Assembly: GCA_944472135.2 (NCBI GenBank)
Contig: OX235266.1
Coordinates: forward strand, 17,091,925-17,155,924
Length of the DNA: 64,000 nt
Source: Trichobilharzia regenti
Taxonomy: Eukaryota > Platyhelminthes > Trematoda > Strigeidida > Schistosomatidae
Reading direction: 5' to 3'
Position 1 is the first letter of the stretch, and each line of letters opens with the position of its first letter. This document shows positions 35,501 to 45,395 of the stretch, one piece after another. The notes under the pieces were generated by a model, which worked only from the letters and a program-made list of their open reading frames with translations, was not told where the DNA came from and did no database searches. The position numbers were made by a program, and so were the translations under genes.

Positions 35501-36008
35501 ATATAAGTATAAAACTTCGGCATTGCGGTAGAGTATAATTCCATTATTAATAAGATTTTAGTTTGACAAATCGCACAGTGTTTACAGTTATATGAACTGA
35601 TGACGTTTCGAGCACAAACTATTACTCATAATCATATCAAGTTACTCACACAACTTTGATCTCTCATTTATATACATGTGTGGAATGGATTAGATATTGG
35701 ATTAAAAATCAATGTGAGATAATGTACATTCAGAAATAATCGTACGAGTGTTGTTGATCAATTGCAATTAGATGGGAAAATTGGACGAGTGTTTTTACAG
35801 TCATAATAAGCTGCTTGTTAGAATGTGTTTGAATTGAAATAGAATTTTAAGATTATTTATTATCTTCTTCTGGTTTGACTGATGGCATTAATACGAGTGT
35901 TATTGATCTACTATAATCAGATGGAAGATACGACGAGTGTTTTAATAGTCATAATAAGTTTTTTGTTAGGATGTTGTGATGTGTTTGAATTGAAATAGAA
36001 TTTTAATA
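35501..36008 (-). other. PLE 3' UTR, minus arm of locus B
   Basis: Noncoding 3' part of the full-length PLE, ending at the LTR junction. It contains a hammerhead-like motif (35595-35643, in antisense here) and two related ~120-bp segments sharing ACGAGTGTT and GATTATTTATTA. It is nearly identical to 39740-40213 in inverse. Confidence 0.75.
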
Positions 36009-38234
36009 TTATTTATTACCCTCTTCTGATTTGACCTGCGGTAATAATATCTTCCATATCTCTGGTATTTGCATTGAGTCATTTTTGTTGCATGTGTTGG
36101 GTGTGGACTCGATAAATAAGGATTCCGTAATCAACCTCTCTCTCCACTTAGCTATATTACTTTTTAGAATTTTAACCCTATCCCACCCTATTGTGTGGTT
36201 GTTTGTTATTGCATGAAGTGCAATAGCTGAGCTTTTTTCTAAATTACTTATCTTTTTAGGGTCAACCATTCTTACCTTAGCTAAATTCTTATGTTCTGTT
36301 AATCTGACTATCCCTGACCTACTAGTTTGACCTATGTAGTTGACCTCACAGTTATTGCAGGGTATTTTGTAAATTATATTATTTTGTTTAATTGGATCCA
36401 CCGGGTCTTTTAGCCTACAGAGCTTGTCTCTGAGTGAGTTTGTAGGTTTGAATGCCACCCTAATTCCTGCTTTATTAAGAATCCTACGTAGGGCCTCAGA
36501 TGTGCTTTCCTTATATGGTATAACAGTGGATGACTTATATTCTTTCTTATTTGTGTTATCATTAATAGTTTCACCATTATTTTTATTTTGCTTTTGGTTT
36601 TTGGTGATCTTCCTAATGAATTTTATAGGATAGTTATTCAACACCAACGCTTCTTCTATCTGTTTTATTTCATCATTTAGGTCTTTTTTTGTGCTACTTA
36701 GTGCTATGGCTCGATTTGTTAGACACTTTACTAAGCCTGCCTTAACAGTTAACGGATGAGACGAATTAAAGTCTAAATATCTATTAGAATGCGTTGGTTT
36801 TCTATAAACACTAGTGTGTAGTTTGCCTTCTTCTATTCGTTTTATTTTACAATCTAACATAGCTAATTCTCCTAGTTCATTTTCTGATTCAAATGTGAAT
36901 TTAATTCCTTCTACTTGTGAGTTTATATGTGTCAGGAAGCTAGAGATATGTTCTGTTTTTAACACCGTGAAAGTGTCATCCACATATCTCCACCATATTT
37001 TTGGAGTGGGGTTAAACGTATTAAGAGCACTACTTTCCCAGCTGTCCATAAATATGTCTGCTACAATAGGGGATATTGGTGATCCCATTGCTACACCTTC
37101 TGTTTGTTTATATATTTTGCCTTGGAACTTAAAGATGGTAGATGTGAGACATAACTGAATCCCTAACATAATTTGTTCAATGGGCAGCTTTGTCCTATGA
37201 TTCAGTTCAGGATCCGCAGTTAGTTCTTTTTTAACTGCTTCTAAGGCCATAATGACTGGTATATTAGTGTAAAGACTAGTTATATCAAAACTAACCATTT
37301 TTTCATCATTCTCTAGTTGAATGTCATTTAGCTTACTTTTCATCTCATATGAATTAGTTAGTCTAGAGTTTGAGCGATTTCTAATGGGACAAAGTATTAG
37401 AGCTAAGTGTTTTGATAATTCATAAGTGGGAGTATTTCTAAAATCTACTATTGGTCTTATGGGGTAACCTGGTTTATGTATTTTAATAGTACCATATATT
37501 CTACTAGTATTATTAGTTTTAGGCATTAAAGTAAACCATTTAGACTCACCCAGTGACGGCTTCATTCTCCGTATTAATTCCGCTGTAGATTTCTTTACCT
37601 TATTCATTATTGTATCTACAGGCTTCTTAATTTCCTCATATGGACCCGTTTCAATATGTTCACTGACTTTCTTGATATAGTCAGATTTATTCAGAACTAC
37701 GGTGGCGTTTCCTTTGTCCGCTTTTGCGATGACAATATTTTTATCCTGTTTTAGACTAATTAAAGCTTCCCTTTCTGATTTTGTTAAGTTTGATCTTGCC
37801 TTCTTTTGATTTTTCAGGGTTAACGCACATTGTGCTCTAACCTCTTCTGCTGTTGTCTTGTCTATTGAACCTAGTGCTGCTTCTATGTTAGGAATAACGT
37901 CCTCTGGTTTTAATTTATTAACTGTTACGTTAAAATTTAGTCCTTTCTCAAGTACTTTTATCTCACTAGAGCTTAGTTCTCTTGATGAGAGGTTGATCAC
38001 CCATTTTGTTCTGTCGATAGAGGATGAAGTGTTGACATCAATTTCATTTGTTGTGTTCTTTTCTTCCATTAGTTTGTTGAATTTTTTGATTTGTGTGGTT
38101 TTTGATTTTCTTAAGGCTGATTCTCTAGCTTTTTCGGATGTTTCAACAACGATTACATAATCTTTGTCATTGACCATACATTTGAGTTTCTGTTTGAGTT
38201 TTTCGATTTTATTTCGTATATTATTTAGTTTCAC
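36009..38234 (-). CDS. Penelope-like RT with GIY-YIG endonuclease
   Basis: A complete 741-codon frame. An N-terminal coiled, Lys/Glu-rich region leads to the PLE motif ADKGNATVVLNKSDY near residue 170. The RT follows: IKIHKPGYPIRPIVDF near 250, catalytic D317 in SFDITSLYTNIP, and YVDD at 417-420. A C-terminal GIY-YIG nuclease starts near 619 (IIY at 620-622, YIG at 633-635, Arg644) with the Cys626/Cys629 pair. PLEs copy their RNA into chromosomal DNA and resemble telomerase RT in origin. The first codon of the open frame is GTG; the first ATG is codon 20, and an in-frame stop lies 8 codons upstream. No catalytic residue is visibly lost. Confidence 0.9.
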   Translation of the reverse strand: MKLNNIRNKIEKLKQKLKCMVNDKDYVIVVETSEKARESALRKSKTTQIKKFNKLMEEKNTTNEIDVNTSSSIDRTKWVINLSSRELSSSEIKVLEKGLNFNVTVNKLKPEDVIPNIEAALGSIDKTTAEEVRAQCALTLKNQKKARSNLTKSEREALISLKQDKNIVIAKADKGNATVVLNKSDYIKKVSEHIETGPYEEIKKPVDTIMNKVKKSTAELIRRMKPSLGESKWFTLMPKTNNTSRIYGTIKIHKPGYPIRPIVDFRNTPTYELSKHLALILCPIRNRSNSRLTNSYEMKSKLNDIQLENDEKMVSFDITSLYTNIPVIMALEAVKKELTADPELNHRTKLPIEQIMLGIQLCLTSTIFKFQGKIYKQTEGVAMGSPISPIVADIFMDSWESSALNTFNPTPKIWWRYVDDTFTVLKTEHISSFLTHINSQVEGIKFTFESENELGELAMLDCKIKRIEEGKLHTSVYRKPTHSNRYLDFNSSHPLTVKAGLVKCLTNRAIALSSTKKDLNDEIKQIEEALVLNNYPIKFIRKITKNQKQNKNNGETINDNTNKKEYKSSTVIPYKESTSEALRRILNKAGIRVAFKPTNSLRDKLCRLKDPVDPIKQNNIIYKIPCNNCEVNYIGQTSRSGIVRLTEHKNLAKVRMVDPKKISNLEKSSAIALHAITNNHTIGWDRVKILKSNIAKWRERLITESLFIESTPNTCNKNDSMQIPEIWKILLPQVKSEEGNK

Positions 38235-38357
38235 AGTACCCCTCGATGCAGTTCTTCACTGAGACATAAACTACTGAGTCGCTGAGCTGCTGATGATATT
38301 TTCCTTGAAGCAAATGGAGTGCGTATGCGTAAAAAAAACACATAGCTATTATATTTC
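38235..38357. other. Spacer between inverted PLE arms
   Basis: About 120 bp join the 5' end of the full-length minus arm to the truncated plus arm, which starts at GTCCCATTAG (codon ~280). The same spacer occurs inverted at 23560-23678. It includes an A-run (AAAAAAAACACA) on the plus strand. Confidence 0.7.
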
Positions 38358-39739
38358 GTCCCATTAGAAATCGCTCAAACTCTAGACTAACTAATTCATA
38401 TGAGATGAAAAGTAAGCTAAATGACATTCAACTAGAGAATGATGAAAAAATGGTTAGTTTTGATATAACTAGTCTTTACACTAATATACCAGTCATTATG
38501 GCCTTAGAAGCGGTTAAAAATGAACTAACTGCGGATCCTGAACTGAATCATAGGACAAAGCTGCCCATTGAACAAATTATGTTAGGGATTCAGTTATGTC
38601 TCACATCTACCATCTTTAAGTTCCAAGGCAAAATATATAGACAAACAGAAGGTGTAGCAATGGGATCACCAATATCCCCTATTGTAGCAGACATATTTAT
38701 GGACAGCTGGGAAAGTAGTGCTCTTAATACGTTTAACCCCACTCCAAAAATATGGTGGAGATATGTGGATGACACTTTCACGGTGTTAAAAACAGAATAT
38801 ATCTCTAGCTTCCTGACACATATAAACTCACAAGTAGAGGGAATTAAATTCACATTTGAATCAGAAAATGAACTAGGAGAATTAGCTATGTTAGATTGTA
38901 AAATAAAACGAATAGAAGAAGGCAAACTACACACTAGTGTTTATAGAAAACCAACGCATTCTAATAGATATTTAGACTTTAATTCGTCTCATCCGTTAAC
39001 TGTTAAGGCAGGCTTAGTAAAGTGTCTAACAAATCGAGCCATAGCACTAAGTAGCACAAAAAAAGACCTAAATGATGAAATAAAACAGATAGAAGAAGCG
39101 TTGGTGTTGAATAACTATCCTATAAAATTCATTAGGAAGATCAGCAAAAACCAAAACCAAAATAAAAATAATGGTGAAACTATTAATGATAACACAAATA
39201 AGAAAGAATATAAGTCATCCACTGTTATACCATATAAGGAAAGCACATCTGAGGCCCTACGTAGGATTCTTAATAAAGCAGGAATTAGGGTGGCATTCAA
39301 ACCTACAAACTCACTCAGAGACAAGCTCTGTAGGCTAAAAGACCCGGTGGATCCAATTAAACAAAATAATATAATTTACAAAATACCCTGCAATAACTGT
39401 GAGGTCAACTACATAGGTCAAACTAGTAGGTCAGGGATAGTCAGATTAACAGAACATAAGAATTTAGCTAAGGTAAGAATGGTTGACCCTGAAAAGATAA
39501 GTAATTTAGAAAAAAGCTCAGCTATTGCACTTCATGCAATAACAAACAACCACACAATAGGGTGGGATAGGGTTAAAATTCCAAAAAGTAATATAACTAA
39601 GTGGAGAGAGAGGTTGATTACGGAATCCTTATTTATCGAGTCCACACCCAACACATGCAACAAAAATGACTCAATGCAAATACCAGAGATATGGAAGATA
39701 TTATTACCGCAGGTGAAATCAGAAGAGGGTAATAAATAA
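38358..39739 (+). pseudogene. PLE plus arm, 5'-truncated but open
   Basis: The frame is open from about residue 280 of the PLE protein to its normal end (GNK stop). From Met298 it gives 444 codons that contain D317, YVDD and the whole GIY-YIG domain. Differences from the minus arm are few, for example Asn/Lys and Ile/Thr swaps. The N-terminal motif and the first RT blocks are missing, so it cannot be a complete reverse transcriptase. A truncated copy fused head-to-head to a full copy is a known structural habit of Penelope elements. Confidence 0.85.
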
Positions 39740-40213
39740 TATTAAAATTCTATTTCAATTCAAACACATCACAACATCCTAACAAAAAACTTATTATGAC
39801 TATTAAAACACTCGTCGTATCTTCCATCTGATTATAGCAGATCAATAACACTCGTATTAATGCCATCAGTCAAACCAGAAGAAGATAATAAATAATCTTA
39901 AAATTCTATTTCAATTCAAACACATTCTAACAAGCAGCTTATTATGACTGTAAAAACACTCGTCCAATTTTCCCATCTAATTGCAATTGATCAACAACAC
40001 TCGTACGATTATTTCTGAATGTACATTATCTCACATTGATTTTTAATCCAATATCTAATCCATTCCACACACGTATATAAATGAGAGATCAAAGTTGTGT
40101 GAGTAACTTGATATGATTATGAGTAATAGTTTGTGCTCGAAACGTCATCAGTTCATATAACTGTAAACACTGTGCGATTTGTCAAAATATAATCTTATTT
40201 ATATTGGAATTAT
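39740..40213 (+). other. PLE 3' UTR, plus arm of locus B
   Basis: Mirror image of 35501-36008. The hammerhead-like motif is in sense at 40105-40153. The region ends in a TTGGAATTAT terminus beside the LTR. Confidence 0.75.
40105..40153 (+). ncRNA. Hammerhead-like motif in PLE 3' region
   Basis: Candidate stem I is AACTTGAT with ATCAGTT (one bulge). Candidate stem II is GAG with CTC directly before GAAA, and ACGT then GTC follow, as in minimal type I hammerheads of PLEs. The expected CUGAUGA core reads ATGATTAT, one base too long, so activity is doubtful. Stem II changes to GAAC/GTTC with pairing kept in the fragment at 15013-15063. Confidence 0.4.
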
Positions 40214-40275
40214 AGGGAAAGTGTGTATGAGCAAAGAAACATGATTTGATCGTTCAATCTTCAACTGCTTTCACA
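40214..40275 (-). repeat. LTR inserted in RTE, right part
   Basis: It begins with AGGGAAAGTG (40214-40223), repeating the bases at 35491-35500, so the PLE made a ~10-bp target duplication. The LTR terminus is mutated (TCACA). The right flank is CTATC, the RTE insertion site. Confidence 0.85.
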
Positions 40276-41410
40276 CTATCCTTCTCTCTTCTTTTAGTTT
40301 ACAGGTGTCTACAGTAAGCCACTGTTTGTCCCATCTCTTCTTTCTGCCTAGATCTTCCATGCAGGTTTGACTCCACACCGTTTTCAAGTTGTTCCAGTGC
40401 TTTTCGACGCTGACCTTTTCGCTGGTGTTGATTTGTGTATCGGCTTTTTCCCTTTTGTTTGCAATGAAGATGTCCTTTGTAGCCTGGTCACTCAGTATTT
40501 GAGTGTTGGACTTGACTTGTGGTTTATCTGCAGCTCCTCCTTCTCTGAAAGCTTTTTATTTGATTTGCATTGTCCCTTGTACGAGATAGTGGTCTGAGCC
40601 AATGTCTGCTCATCTTCTTGCTTTCGTGTCCAGTAGGCTGCGCCTCCACTTCCTTGAGATTGAGGTGAAGTCAATTTGGTTTTTGGTTTGCCCATCTGGT
40701 GACACCCTTTTAGGCTTGTGGATATCTTTGTGTTGGTATACGCTGCCACCAATCACTAGTTCGTTGAAGGCGCAGAAGTCGGCGAAGACTTCTCCGTTTT
40801 CATTCATTTCTCCGAGAGCTTCTCTACCCATGATGAGTTCCCTCCCTGTGTTGTCTGGTCCCAGTTTGACGTTCATGTCTCCCATTAGTATTTTAATGTC
40901 GCCAGCTGGAGTATTGTCCATTGTTTCCTGTAGTTGTCTGTAGAATTCTTCTTTCTTTTCGAGGTCTGCGTTGTTCGTGGGTGCATAACATTGTATGATT
41001 GACACTTTCCTTCCTTTGGAGTTGAATCTGGCGGTCATCATCCTGGACGAGATCGCCTCCCATTGCATCAAGGCCTTTGTTGCCGTTGGTGACATCATGA
41101 TAGCCACGCCCTCGGTGTGCGTGTGGTTATCTTCTGGGTGACCGGAGTAGATCACTGACTCACCCGTTGACAATTTGGTGAGTCCACTCCCATTCCAACC
41201 CCTTTCACATATTCCCAGCACTTGAATTCCGTATCTTTTCATCTCGTTTGCGATCTGGGAAGCTTTCCCTGTCTTGTAAATAGTGCGGACGTTCCATGTC
41301 CCCACACAGACTTTTTCTTTTGGTGCAAAGAGATTCATCGCACTGAAGTTTCTATAGCAATTTCGTTTGCAGGGTGGGGTTGCTAGCCTCACGCCTGAGA
41401 AAGGAATGGT
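40276..41410 (-). pseudogene. RTE endonuclease, upstream half of nested RTE
   Basis: The frame 41491-40610 (293 codons) holds an APE-type endonuclease with Asn67 (GTWNVRT), Glu96 (ICERGW), Tyr169 (IIQCYAPTN) and Asp205/Asn207 (GDMNVKL). It then reaches QIDFTSISRKWRRS and a TGA in place of Gly before SDHY. The enzyme would nick target DNA to prime reverse transcription. Its N-terminal ~30 codons overlap a foldback repeat and may not be native. Sequence continues in the linker to 40276, the LTR junction. Confidence 0.85.
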
Positions 41411-41890
41411 TAGGACGCCGTCAGGCCTCACTACCTCAACACTGATCAAACTCCTGGAGTCAGTTTCGTGTTGCCTAACTTTAAGCCACACCAGGTCCTC
41501 GCTAATGTGAGCACATTGACCCCCGAAATACGAGGTAAAGCACAGACAACAAGTTTTGGAAGCATTCCACGAGAATTGGTCGATAGTTTAGTATAGACCA
41601 ACCGCCAAGACGTCATCCATCAGCTCACTAAAGAAAGTTCCTTTCTAAGTATGATTTCACCAGTGCTGAGTGATGGTGTGTTGAATAGCCAGGCGATAAT
41701 GACCTTGTTAAGTTTTGTCGACCGATTCGCGTGTATTGCCTCCAAAACTTGTTGTCTGTGCTTTACCTCGTATTTCAGGGGTTAATGTGCTCACATAAGC
41801 GAGGACCTGGTGTGGCCTAAAGTTAGGCAACACGAAACTGACTCCAGGAGTTTGATCAGTGTCGAGGTAGTGAGGCCTGATGGCGTCCTA
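41411..41890. repeat. Foldback repeat, two ~170-bp inverted arms
   Basis: The left arm starts with TAGGACGCC at 41411, and the right arm ends with its complement at 41890. The arms are about 93% identical by eye and flank a ~110-bp centre. The same unit is at 53001-53480. No protein is encoded. Confidence 0.8.
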
Positions 41891-42614
41891 ATTGTACACA
41901 TCATAGACTCAGTACCCTTCCCGGCTTTCATTTCTTCTGTGGATTGCCAGAACCATCTACACCATTTCATTAATTTCAGTCCAGAATAATTAATGTCTCA
42001 TGGAATGGGATATGATGATAAGAGATGCAAAATCATGGAATTCAGCAGAGTACTTTTTGAAGGCCTTTGAGGTTGGTTTGAATAAACATAATTGTTTATT
42101 TCTGTAGATCACCTTAATTCTTTCGCGACCTAGTGGAAACTTATTTTCTCTGTCACTGTCAAGTATTTTAATGTCTTGAGGTTAAATTTCCCTATATTCT
42201 GCCATCATGTGAGTGTACTTTCGTAGCGTTACTTTTCCTTGCTGTCACCGCAAATTTCTGAGCTTTCTCATGAAACATCGGTTGTCTTTAGTCGAACATA
42301 ATATTCTTAGAATAGCTCTCAGGCTATCTCGTGAGACACAACTTGCTGTCACTTGCGAAGTAGCCAGCAGATGCTGCCTGCCATTTCGATCAGCTTTAGC
42401 TTTATGGGTATCGGCTGCTGTAAATCATCCAAGCAAATCTCAACCAAGTCAGTGGTTGCCATTCGGGTTAGATCAGGTGTGATCATAACTGCGGTTTTGA
42501 CAAGGCCATGTGCTCGATAAGGGGCTCACTCGTGGCCCATTAAGTGCTGATTTTTGCTGCTATTTAGGATAGCTGATGTTAGCTCTTCTCCCATGTACCT
42601 CTTGTTAATATGTC
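41891..42614. other. Unassigned duplicated segment
   Basis: Inverted copy of 52277-53000. It has no recognised protein. An 89-codon frame at 42213-42482 is also open in the duplicate, but both copies are so similar that this means little. Confidence 0.5.
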
Positions 42615-42958
42615 TGTCAATGTCCAGGTCTTACTACACTGGACTTCACACTGTCCTTGGAAGACTTTCAGGAACTATGCTCAATAACCAACGCAAAAAA
42701 CCAGAACACAAATTGGTGATTCAAGAACCCCTTATTCTTGCACCAATACAGAGACAACCATTAGGTTATTTTGCACCGAATCTAAGAATAAATGTCATAA
42801 CAATCAATCACAATAATGCTTCTGATAGTTTTTCTGTCTTCCAACGAACAGCGAACGATGAAACAATGACTGCAGTACTGATGATTCCCGCGAAAATATA
42901 GAGTTGGGTTTGAGCAAACAACCATGAATTGATCGTTCAATCTTCAACTACATTGGCA
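42615..42958 (-). repeat. Variant-subfamily solo LTR
   Basis: A 344-bp LTR of the TGCCA subtype. The flanks ATGTC (left) and GTGTC (right) look like a 5-bp target duplication with one change. The left flank is shared with 52277, but the right flank is not shared with 51932. Confidence 0.82.
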
Positions 42959-45395
42959 GTGTCCTTCGTGTTTAACTTTACCTGTCACTAATACAGAGTA
43001 TTGGTTTACATCTCATTACCATGCCTCTACCCTTTCGCCAGAGCCGTTGGTTTCCGTTGAGCTCCATCCCACTTAGTGTATCAGAGTCATATTTGACCAT
43101 TGGGGATTATCTGCCGGTGGTTAAACAGCATCTGCTGCATACGTTTCCTTTATGCACCACTCTTTCGTACATAAGTTAGTAGAGTCCCTTTATTCTCACG
43201 CCTTACGTTCGCACGCGATTTACTAAGGCTCATGGACGTTTTTTGATACGCCTCCACTGTTTTCCCAAATAACGCTCATTAAAGGTGCCTCTGATGACAC
43301 CCAGTCTAACTGCATCAATTTGCATTCGCCATGTTCTAGACAAACACAATTCCTTGTGTTTTTCAAGTAACTCAAGAGTTTGCTTCATTTAATCGAATGT
43401 TAGACTACAAATTACCGTTCCGGAGTCCATAGAATTAGTCTACAATTCGTAGTGCTTGGACTATTGACAAGACTTGTCCTCCCTCCCTCGTTGTCCTCGA
43501 AGGGATTTGAAGTGCTTGTGTCTGCATCATTCTATGTTCAGGGGTGGATAAGAAGAGAGGACCTCTGCCAGGCAGCCGGCCAAGTGAGAATCAATTACTT
43601 TACAGATACGTGGAAGGAAATGGGGACAGAGTGAACATGCAATTAGAAAACATTCATGCAATAAGACACATCAGTCTATCAAGTGAGACTGGAATTAGAA
43701 TGAGTATGCCAGACAATAGAGATCGACAGAGAGATGGCGTTAAGTGGAAATGGCAGCTTCTGAGATGTGCTGCCGAGGAACAGTATTCTACTGGGAGCGC
43801 CACAAACAAGCTATAATAATGTACCAAGCGGGGTCGTACTGTGTAACCTGTCTGGTGTCTCAGTTTAAAAGATTGATAAATCATGTAGTTTGAGCCGCAT
43901 GTAAAACAACTAGTTTAAGAGTTTAACGGCTGTACTTTAGCATACATTCATGCATCAAACAAAAAGCAAATAAACTACTGTTTCAGGATTGTTAACAGTG
44001 TAAACATTAGTGAAGCTAGTGTCTTACCCTGAAATATTAAGTAACACTCAGGAATATACAGTGACTGGTGTATTTACCTGTGTCCGGGCATGTCCTTAAA
44101 ATGACCATCGAAATCTGTTGGTTTCCGTATCAACACCCACGGCACTTTGTAGACAGAGTGAAAAAGGGAGGGTGGTGCTAGCTAATCAGTAGATATGGTA
44201 GTGGTCATTAAGGTGAATCGCTCCATTCTGCAGGGACAGCAATGTACAATTTGACGGCTCGAGATTTTCATGATTTTCATGAGGGCTTAGATCTTTATCT
44301 TGAAAAAGATAGTAATGAACGCCTTGACAGATCATGCTTCTACCTTTAAATATATACCATTCGCTCAGCCTATTGCTGAGATGCGACCACGTGGGCTCTG
44401 CACAGATTTATGGGGCATCTTATAAATTAACCTGCTATCCATTGTCTGATCTTTAAATACCACTTCATAATATCTTGTCTCACTTATTTTCTAATAACAT
44501 CTTTACTTGATCCTCATTATATTCCATTAAACCTAACATTTTATAGCTCTTTATGAATTTGATTCGACTTATCCTATTCCTTTTCTCTGGAGGGTACGGT
44601 TGTGCACCAAATAGACAAAAAGGCATGAAATAAAAAAACTGGCTTGAGAATAATTGTATTGAAGCCAAAAGTGAACATCATGATAGTAAGACCTATATGG
44701 GTAGCATTATACATTCCAAATGAACGTTGTCGGCCTGGGGATTAATTACTTTCCCATTCTACATCCTATATAAGTGTATATATTAGTGATATATTGCACT
44801 TACTTATTTTATTACACTTTAATGTTCACCTTAGCACTTTAACTTTTCTAAAACAGCTTCCAATCCCTTGTAAATGCTGTACTTGCCTCAATATTGGTTG
44901 GTTATCGTATGCCTACAACCACGGGATGAAAACGAAACGAAGTCGATTTTCCCGCCCAACCTGGAGGACAACTGTACAATTCAATAATTATACGGCCTGG
45001 TTCAGAAATGAGTGTATTTATATATATCAAATATTTAACTGTTGAAACAATTAACTTGTAGACAATCTACGATTTGACATTATATCCTACTTGGTCGTTC
45101 CTGTAAAAATGGCATGCATTTTCATGTAAGTTTATATGTTTATATGAAAATAAAATTATTATTATTAAAAAAGCACATCGATCTGAAATCTGGTCTCTGT
45201 AGTGTTCATAACACGTTTTTCACTTTCTGAGATATCTGCCATCTTTCCCGGGTATCGACATTTAAGGCACTACAGGTAGGCTACTTACAGTATCAGATTT
45301 AGGTATTGACGCCCAAGGGTTACCATGATATTCATTATGAACCAATTAAGAAACTCTTAAGGCCAAATATAACCTCGCCAAGATTACTGGCTCGC
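42959..45395. other. Unassigned sequence
   Basis: About 2.4 kb without a recognised family. Frames of 60-90 codons (for example 43544-43816) show no known domain. An A/T-rich run with AAATAAAATTATTATTATT near 45150 may be the tail of an unrecognised retroposed sequence. Host DNA is possible. Confidence 0.4.
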
